Shown in pieces: positions 58,923 through 64,000 of a DNA stretch of 64,000 bases. The stretch is from contig JAJZBK010000001.1 of the NCBI GenBank assembly GCA_021798955.1, positions 1 to 64,000 on the forward strand, read 5' to 3'. A program made the position numbers and the translations under genes. Origin of the DNA: Actinomycetes bacterium. GTDB taxonomy: Bacteria > Actinomycetota > Acidimicrobiia > Acidimicrobiales > RAAP-2. The notes beneath the pieces are model-generated. The model made no database searches. It saw only the letters and a program-made list of their open reading frames with translations, and had not been told where the DNA came from. Numbering within the stretch: position 1 is the stretch's first letter; each line of letters begins with the position of its first letter.

Positions 58923-59259
58923 CCCCACCTCCACCGTCCTGCCGGCCCGCTCGGACCTCGAACAAGCTCGCTGCTCGGGCGGTCTTCACGATCGGCACTC
59001 GACAGCGGCGGCCAGACCGGGCAGAATTGCGTTGTTGCGTGTTTGAATACTCACTATTCGCGGTCGATGACCGCAGCGCGGCCATGAGGGCTCGACGCGT
59101 CGGCGACGACGGGGCGGGACGAGTGGTGTCGGCAGGGGTGCTCGACGGCCATCGGTGGCCAGTGGGGCGTCGGCCGGACGCCGTCAGTCCGCACCCCCTG
59201 ACGTCTCCGGTTCGCCGGGAGCTCCCCTCAGGGCTACGCCCAAGGGGAAGGGAACGACG
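58923..59259. other. 337-bp region with AT-rich promoter area and structured leader
   Basis: Contains a markedly AT-rich stretch (59025-59060, including TTTGAATACTCACTATTC) followed by a GCGGTC/GACCGC inverted repeat (59060-59074). A nested hairpin (59196-59233) lies just before the DUF4388 gene. No gene seen. The low GC suggests the promoter of the downstream gene or the edge of acquired DNA. Confidence 0.45.
59196..59233 (+). other. Nested hairpin in the 5' leader of the DUF4388 gene
   Basis: Outer stem CCCTGA (59196-59201) with TCAGGG (59228-59233); inner stem CTCCGG-TTCG-CCGGGAG (59205-59221) with a UUCG tetraloop and one bulged G. It ends 26 nt before the ATG. It could be a terminator/attenuator or an RNA regulator; no known riboswitch class is recognised. 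Confidence 0.4.
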
Positions 59260-60000
59260 ATGAGCCAGACCGATTCGTCAGCGGAGGCACCGGCAGCATC
59301 CCTCGTGGGATCACTCGAGGTCTTCGCCCTGTCGGACGTCCTCGCCCTGCTGTCGTCGACGGTCCAGACCGGCGAGCTCCAGGTGGTCGGTTCGGCGGTG
59401 GACGGAAGGCTGTGGCTGGAGCACGGTGAGCTCTCCAATGCCGCCGTCGGGTCTGCCACTACCATCGGCGAGGCTGTCTTCGAGCTGGCCTGCGTGACCG
59501 AAGGGTGGTTCTACTTCACCGCCGGCCTCGTCTCCTCGAGCGGACAGCCGACCGTCCCGGTGGCCGCCGTGCTCGACGAAGTGCGGCCACAGGTCGTCGA
59601 GTGGTTCGAGCTGCGCAGCGTGGTCCCCCTCGACGCCGTGGTAACGCTCGCCCCCCACCCGCCCGGCGACGACGTGCAGATCCGTGGTGACCAGTGGAAG
59701 GTGCTCACGACCGTCGGCACCGGCGGCAACACGGTCAAGGACGTGCTCGACACGCTCGACGGCGACCAGGTCTCCGGACTGCGTGCCCTGCGCGAGCTGG
59801 CCGACGCGGGCCTCATCCTCCTCGAGGGAGGAACCGCGTCCTCACTGCCCCTTCCGCCTTCCTTCGGCGCCACGAGCGGAGCTGGTCCGTCCGCGCTGTC
59901 GGAAGAGGCCTCGTTGGCCGACGTGGCGGTCATGCCACCGCCGATCACCGGGGACCCGTGGACCCCCTCGGCCGATTCGGCAGGCTCGGAGGCGGGCTGA
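59260..60000 (+). CDS. DUF4388 (PATAN-like) domain protein
   Basis: 246 residues. LVGSLEVFALSDVLALLSSTVQTGELQV and GRLWLEHGELSNAAVGSATTIGEAVFELA are the DUF4388/PATAN hallmarks. A winged-helix-like segment follows (VLTTVGTGGNTVKDVLDTLDGDQVSGLRALRELADAGLILL), then a disordered Pro/Ser tail. PATAN proteins act in signalling, often with response regulators or gliding/secretion systems. The last 56 bp overlap the 3' end of the convergent rdgB gene. Confidence 0.85.
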   Translation: MSQTDSSAEAPAASLVGSLEVFALSDVLALLSSTVQTGELQVVGSAVDGRLWLEHGELSNAAVGSATTIGEAVFELACVTEGWFYFTAGLVSSSGQPTVPVAAVLDEVRPQVVEWFELRSVVPLDAVVTLAPHPPGDDVQIRGDQWKVLTTVGTGGNTVKDVLDTLDGDQVSGLRALRELADAGLILLEGGTASSLPLPPSFGATSGAGPSALSEEASLADVAVMPPPITGDPWTPSADSAGSEAG

Positions 60001-60625
60001 GCCGTCCCAGCGCGTCGGCCAGGGCGCTGAACGCCCGACCACGGTGGGACAACGCGTGCTTCTCGTCGGCGGTGAGCTCGGCGAACGTACGCCCATCGCC
60101 CTCCTCGGGGACGAAGACGGGGTCATAGCCGAAGCCCTGCTCGCCGCGGGGAGCCAGCGCGATCGACCCGTCGACCGACCCTGAGCGCCACACCTCGGTG
60201 CCGTCGGGGAACGCCACCAGGGCAACCGTCGTGAACCGGGCGCGTCGCGCTCCGGGGTCTGACGCCCCGGCCCGCTCCAACGCCTCAAGCAGCGCGGCCA
60301 CGTTGTCGGCATAGGTGGCAGATGGACCGGCGAACCGGGCCGAGTAGACGCCCGGCGCCCCACCGAGCGCGTCGACCTCGAGGCCCGTGTCGTCGGCGAC
60401 AGCAGCGAGCCCGGTGGCGTCCCGCAGGGCCTCGGCCTTCAACCGGGCGTTGTCGAGAAGGGTCTCGCCAGTCTCCTCCACCTCGGGCACCCCCCGAGGG
60501 CGGGGGACGAGGACGAGCGCGGCCGGCACTCCCACGGTCGGTGGCCGGGCGGTCAACAGGGCGGTGATCTCAGCGGCCTTGTCCGGGTTCGCCGTGGCCA
60601 ACACCAGGTGCATCGGCTCGCTCAT
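59945..60625 (-). CDS. rdgB: XTP/dITP (non-canonical purine NTP) pyrophosphatase
   Basis: 226 residues. [85 protein letters not shown] and [15 protein letters not shown] follow the Ham1/RdgB family exactly. It removes XTP, dITP and ITP. ATG 60625 overlaps the rph stop (ATGA). The C-terminal ~20 residues ([16 protein letters not shown]) are encoded by DNA that also encodes the end of the DUF4388 protein. Confidence 0.92.
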   Translation of the reverse strand: MSEPMHLVLATANPDKAAEITALLTARPPTVGVPAALVLVPRPRGVPEVEETGETLLDNARLKAEALRDATGLAAVADDTGLEVDALGGAPGVYSARFAGPSATYADNVAALLEALERAGASDPGARRARFTTVALVAFPDGTEVWRSGSVDGSIALAPRGEQGFGYDPVFVPEEGDGRTFAELTADEKHALSHRGRAFSALADALGRLSPPPSLPNRPRGSTGPR

Positions 60626-61422
60626 CGGCGCGGCGGGGGGTCGGCGAGCGCCGCCGCCTGCACGTCGAGGAGCTGGGCGATGCCGTGCTCGGCCAGGCCG
60701 AGGAGCTCGTCGAGCTCTCCCTTGGTGAAGGGAAGTCCTTCGGCTGTTCCCTGCACCTCGACGAAGCGGCCCGATCCGGTCATGACGACGTTCATGTCGA
60801 CGTCGGCCCGGCTGTCCTCCTCGTAGGGGAGGTCGAGCATGCAGACGCCGTCGACGACGCCCACCGACACCGCCGCCACCGAGTCGGTCAGTGGGTTCGC
60901 TCGCAGCGTCCCACGATCGACGAGGCGGGTGAACGCGTCGTGGAGGGCGACGTAGGCACCGCAGATGGAGGCCGTCCGAGTCCCGCCGTCCGCCTGCAGG
61001 ACGTCGCAGTCGACGGTGACCTGCAGCTCCCCGAGCGCCACCAAGTCGCACACGGCGCGCAGCGACCGACCGATGAGCCGCTGGATCTCGTGCGTCCGCC
61101 CCGACTGGCGGCCCTTGGCGGCCTCGCGGGAGACCCGCTCGGGCGACGACCCCGGGAGGAGCGAGTACTCGGCGGTCACCCAGCCCTTGCCTGAGCCACG
61201 CATCCACGGCGGCACGCGTTCTTCGACCGACGCCGTGCAGAGCACACGAGTCCGGCCCATGGTGGCCAGCACCGACCCCGGGGCGAAGACGGTGAAGTCA
61301 CGCTCGAGCCGCACCGGGCGCAGCTCGTCGAGGGTACGTCCGTCCCCGCGACGTAACCTGTCGGCACCCACGTTGGTAGCCGCTGGCGGGGCGTCCTCAC
61401 CGAAGGACGGTTGCTGGGTCAT
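60622..61422 (-). CDS. rph: Ribonuclease PH
   Basis: 266 residues. [83 protein letters not shown] and [11 protein letters not shown] are diagnostic. A phosphorolytic 3'-5' exonuclease trimming tRNA 3' ends. Coupled to genes on both sides (ATGA overlaps), in the same order as M. tuberculosis Rv1339-Rv1340-Rv1341. Confidence 0.95.
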   Translation of the reverse strand: MTQQPSFGEDAPPAATNVGADRLRRGDGRTLDELRPVRLERDFTVFAPGSVLATMGRTRVLCTASVEERVPPWMRGSGKGWVTAEYSLLPGSSPERVSREAAKGRQSGRTHEIQRLIGRSLRAVCDLVALGELQVTVDCDVLQADGGTRTASICGAYVALHDAFTRLVDRGTLRANPLTDSVAAVSVGVVDGVCMLDLPYEEDSRADVDMNVVMTGSGRFVEVQGTAEGLPFTKGELDELLGLAEHGIAQLLDVQAAALADPPPRR

Positions 61423-62192
61423 AGCACGAGCTCCTCTCCGATCACTGCCTGTCCCACCGGTCCTCCGAAGGCGACCGCTGCTTCGTCTCGCACGGCGGCC
61501 GCGTCACACGTCGGCCATCGGTGTGTCACCACCAGGGCGCCGACCCCGGCCCGGCGGGCCAGCTCACCGGCCTGACGACCGCTCAGATGGCCGGCCGTTC
61601 CCTCGTGCGCAGCCGTGAAGGTGGCCTCGCACAGCGCCAGGTCGAGGCCCGGACCGAGCCGGCCGAAGTCCCATCCGGGACCAGAGTCGGCAGAGTAGCC
61701 CATCGCCCGACCGGCGACGTCGACGCGGACGGCGAGCGTGGTGCCCGGGTGGTCGGTTGCCGAAAAGGTCAGGACCTGGTCCCCCACCACTCGACGGTCA
61801 CCGTCGCCGACGGCGTCCCAAGCGACGGGCGACGACGAACCGAGGGGGACGCGTGCGGCAACCTCAGGGGGGGCGAGCACCGGCAGCCGCCTCCGGCCAA
61901 GGGCGAGGCGGACGAAGGTGGCGAGCACCGGGAGGTCGCTCCAGTGGTCGGGGTGGCCGTGGGAGACGACGACGGCCGTGAGCTCGTCGGGGTCGGCCAG
62001 ACGTTCCAAGTTGGCCAGCACGCCCGGACCGACGTCGAGCAGGACGGCGGCCCGAGCTGACCGGACAAGGTACCCGCTACCGGCGCCACCCGGACCCGGC
62101 CAGCTTCCGTCGCACCCGAGCACGAGGACCGTCGGCCCTGACCGGGCCTGGTCGACGAGGCGTTCCGCAGCCCGGTCACCCGACGGCTCCAC
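61419..62192 (-). CDS. MBL-fold hydrolase, Rv1339-like (cAMP phosphodiesterase candidate)
   Basis: 257 residues. Metal motif [11 protein letters not shown] (His78, His80, Asp82, His83), later [10 protein letters not shown] and [18 protein letters not shown] and THRW. It resembles RNase Z and class II cyclic-nucleotide phosphodiesterases. The conserved place between cysM and rph matches M. tuberculosis Rv1339, reported to hydrolyse cAMP. GTG start 62192, 8 bp after cysM. Confidence 0.85.
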   Translation of the reverse strand: MEPSGDRAAERLVDQARSGPTVLVLGCDGSWPGPGGAGSGYLVRSARAAVLLDVGPGVLANLERLADPDELTAVVVSHGHPDHWSDLPVLATFVRLALGRRRLPVLAPPEVAARVPLGSSSPVAWDAVGDGDRRVVGDQVLTFSATDHPGTTLAVRVDVAGRAMGYSADSGPGWDFGRLGPGLDLALCEATFTAAHEGTAGHLSGRQAGELARRAGVGALVVTHRWPTCDAAAVRDEAAVAFGGPVGQAVIGEELVL

Positions 62193-62200
62193 CGTGTGCC

Positions 62201-63148
62201 TCAGAAGTAGATGGTGGAGCGAGCCCGCTGCTCGACGACGTCGAGATCGTCCGTCCACGCTCCGGTGGAGAGGTACTTCCAACCGCCGTCAGCCGACACG
62301 ACCACGACCACCCCGCCCTCGATCGACGAAGCACATCGGACGGCACCCGCCAGCGCGGCTCCGGTCGAGATGCCGGCGAAGATGCCGACCTCGGTCAGCC
62401 GCCGGGTCCATTCGATCGAGTCGAGCGGCTTCACCACTGTCTTGCGGTCGAGCAGCTCGGCACCACCAAGGTTCTCGAAGATCGGCGGGATGTAGCCGTC
62501 GTCGAGGCTGCGCAAGCCGTCGACCATCTCCCCTGCCGGGGGCTCGACCGCCCACACCTCGACGGCAGGGTTCTGCTCCTTCAGGTACCGACCGACGCCG
62601 AGCAGCGTCCCCGACGTCCCGAGACCGGCAACGAAGTGGGTCACCTCCGGGCAGTCCCGCCAGATCTCCGGTCCTGTGCCGGTGTAGTGGGCCCGAGGGT
62701 TGGCGGGGTTGGCGTACTGGTAGAGGAAGCACCACTCGGGGTGCTCCGCGGCCATCGCCCGGGCCAGGCGTACGGCACCGTTCGAGCCCTCCGAGCCGGG
62801 CGACTCGACGATCCGGGCCCCCCAGACCTCGAGGAGCTGTCGGCGCTCCGGTGAGACGTTCGACGGCAGCACCACCACGAGCTCGTAGCCCTTCAGCCGG
62901 CACACCAGCGCGAGGCCGATGCCGGTGTTGCCCGAGGAGGGCTCGAGCAGGGTCTGACCGGGTGCGAGCACTCCGTCGGCCTCGGCCTGTTCGACCATGG
63001 ACAGCGCGACTCGGTCCTTCACCGACCCACCGGGGTTCTGCCCCTCGAGCTTGACGAGGATCCGGACGTCGGGGTTCGGGCTGAGGGTGCTGACGTCGAC
63101 GATCGGCGTGTTGCCGATGAGCTCGAGCACCGAGCTGTGGGCGGTCAT
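62201..63148 (-). CDS. cysM: Cysteine synthase (CysM, O-phosphoserine/CysO type)
   Basis: 315 residues, PLP fold-type II. PLP lysine Lys44 in GQNPGGSVKDR; Asn loop EPSSGNTGIGLA; phosphate loop GLGTSGTLLG. Neighbouring cysO and mec indicate that it uses thiocarboxylated CysO as sulfur donor and O-phosphoserine as acceptor, as in mycobacteria. ATG 63148, 40 bp after cysO. Confidence 0.92.
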   Translation of the reverse strand: MTAHSSVLELIGNTPIVDVSTLSPNPDVRILVKLEGQNPGGSVKDRVALSMVEQAEADGVLAPGQTLLEPSSGNTGIGLALVCRLKGYELVVVLPSNVSPERRQLLEVWGARIVESPGSEGSNGAVRLARAMAAEHPEWCFLYQYANPANPRAHYTGTGPEIWRDCPEVTHFVAGLGTSGTLLGVGRYLKEQNPAVEVWAVEPPAGEMVDGLRSLDDGYIPPIFENLGGAELLDRKTVVKPLDSIEWTRRLTEVGIFAGISTGAALAGAVRCASSIEGGVVVVVSADGGWKYLSTGAWTDDLDVVEQRARSTIYF

Positions 63149-63188
63149 CGCCTCCTCCCCGCTCCGCGTCCGGCCGCGTCTGCCACGC

Positions 63189-63467
63189 TCACGCTCCGCC
63201 GGCCACGGCGGGGAGGATCGACACCTCGTCGTCGTCCTTGACCGGCGTGTCGAGCGCCGACAGGTAGCGCACGTCGTCGTCGTTGAGGTACACGTTCACG
63301 AACCGGTGCAGCGTGCCGTCGTCGCCGACGACCTGGCCCGAGAGCCCCGGGTACGCGGCCGCCAGCGCGTCGAGGACCTCGCCGACGGTGCTTCCCTCGG
63401 CAGTAACGGTCTTCGCTCCTCCGGCATGCGGCCGGAGCACGGTCGGCAGGTGCACGGCGACGGGCAC
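63189..63467 (-). CDS. cysO: Sulfur-carrier protein CysO (MoaD/ThiS fold)
   Basis: 92 residues. Ubiquitin-like fold: VAVHLPTVLRPHAGGAKTV, GEVLDALAAAYPGLSGQVV, FVNVYLNDDDVRYLSALDTPVKDDDEVSILPAVAGGA. The C-terminus is GGA, not the bare GG that is thiocarboxylated, so removal of the last Ala would be needed. GTG 63467 with GAGGAGG upstream. Confidence 0.9.
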   Translation of the reverse strand: MPVAVHLPTVLRPHAGGAKTVTAEGSTVGEVLDALAAAYPGLSGQVVGDDGTLHRFVNVYLNDDDVRYLSALDTPVKDDDEVSILPAVAGGA

Positions 63468-63597
63468 GGTGTCCTCCTCGGTTCCCTCGGTCCTGCTCGG
63501 CCCGGTGGCACCTTGGGCCACCGCTACCGGCCGAGGCGCCCACGGTACGAGCGGTGGCACCGACCGCACCGGAAAGCTGACCACAGCACTGCAGATT

Positions 63598-63996
63598 CTA
63601 CCGGGGGATGACCACAAGTGGTTCCTCGGTCACCGCGGAGCCTTCGATCCGGTAGCTGCGGACGACCGGTTGGGTGTCCCGCAACGAGACGAGGACATAG
63701 TGCCAGCTGGGGTCCGGTGCCTGGGCGACGTCAGTAGGCGAGGGATAGGCATCGGTGTGCGTATGGGAGTGGAAGACCCCGATGATGGCGTTGCCCGCCG
63801 CCTCGGCGTCGCGGTCGGCGCGAAGGTGGTCACGCGGGTCGACGGTGTAGACCTTGGCCGACGCCGCGGCGTTGCGGGTCGGATAGCACGCCGTCACCTC
63901 GCCCGTCGCAGCCACGCCGCCGAGGAGCCCGCATGCCTCGTCGGGCAGGCCCGAGAGGCAGTGGGCCACCATCTGCTCGTAGCGATCCTGGGTCAT
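63598..63996 (-). CDS. mec: CysO-cysteine peptidase Mec (JAMM/MPN+ protease)
   Basis: 132 residues visible. JAMM zinc motif complete: Glu20 in DEACGLLGG and HSHTHTDAYPSPTD (His76, His78, Ser86, Asp89). In M. tuberculosis Mec releases cysteine from the CysO-Cys adduct. Here it could also trim the extra Ala of CysO. The start ATG 63996 lies 4 bases from the window edge; homologues usually begin a few residues earlier, so the true start may be outside. Confidence 0.9.
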   Translation of the reverse strand: MTQDRYEQMVAHCLSGLPDEACGLLGGVAATGEVTACYPTRNAAASAKVYTVDPRDHLRADRDAEAAGNAIIGVFHSHTHTDAYPSPTDVAQAPDPSWHYVLVSLRDTQPVVRSYRIEGSAVTEEPLVVIPR

Positions 63997-64000
63997 CGAG

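Overview
The window is 64 kb of very GC-rich DNA with dense, mostly short-spaced genes, many GTG starts and Actinomycetota-type gene content (MurT/GatD, CysM-CysO-Mec, class E sortase, MscL, GlnD with two ACT domains). The incomplete gene at the left edge encodes 42-residue repeats of the [20 protein letters not shown] kind, which I associate with the class Acidimicrobiia. I therefore read this as an acidimicrobial chromosome segment, with moderate confidence because no 16S rRNA is present. At least ten starts lie 6-8 nt downstream of a TANNNT-like -10 box with no Shine-Dalgarno sequence, so leaderless transcription appears common.

Layout. 1-3.9 kb: repeat surface protein, amidase, VOC protein, small membrane protein. 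4-11.1 kb: a divergent TetR regulator and a four-gene overlapping operon (reductase-HAD fusion, zinc alcohol dehydrogenase, LarA-like protein, acyltransferase) around a perfect 16-bp palindrome. 11.2-14.9 kb: gatD, murT and a HAD-acyltransferase (cell envelope). 15-20.4 kb: LysR, GNAT, YqgE, MscL, peroxiredoxin, thioesterase. 20.4-25.9 kb: DUF4012 protein, sortase, glycosyltransferase and polyprenyl sugar-phosphate transferase (exopolysaccharide or surface display). 26.2-34.4 kb: a lasso-peptide gene cluster. 34.8-39.8 kb: FAD-linked oxidase, thiamine-diphosphate enzyme, acyl-CoA-ligase-like protein. 39.9-43.2 kb: UspA, phosphoribosyltransferase/hydrolase fusion and Hsp20, a dormancy-like stress set sharing a DosR-like DNA motif. 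43.5-49.7 kb: methyltransferase, MFS pump, nucleosidase, tRNA-Val with an MmpL remnant, Na+-efflux-type ABC exporter. 49.8-59 kb: aminotransferase, glycosyltransferases, tRNA-Cys, diguanylate cyclase, glnD, L,D-transpeptidase. 59-64 kb: DUF4388 protein and, on the minus strand, mec-cysO-cysM-(MBL hydrolase)-rph-rdgB, an order resembling Mycobacterium tuberculosis Rv1334-Rv1341.

The main discovery is the lasso-peptide locus. Between the PqqD-like gene and an HPr-kinase-like gene, on the minus strand at 32852-32992, lies a 46-codon gene too short for ordinary gene calling. Its leader has the full YxxPxLxxxGxxxxxT signature. It is followed by a predicted 19-residue core, GNTVGPYNDLTRCHTVSAG, with Gly1 and Asp9 positioned for a nine-residue macrolactam ring. 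Flanking genes supply the leader-binding protein (B1), transglutaminase-like protease (B2), an asparagine-synthetase-like cyclase without its glutaminase domain (C), an HPr-kinase-like protein, and nearby a nucleotidyltransferase and an ABC exporter. This points to a possibly phosphorylated or further decorated lasso peptide.

Other points of note are degenerate enzymes (a hydrolase domain without its Ser and His, an AMP-ligase without its A10 lysine, a LarA homologue with one catalytic His replaced) and several short tandem repeats that begin exactly at the stop codons of genes.
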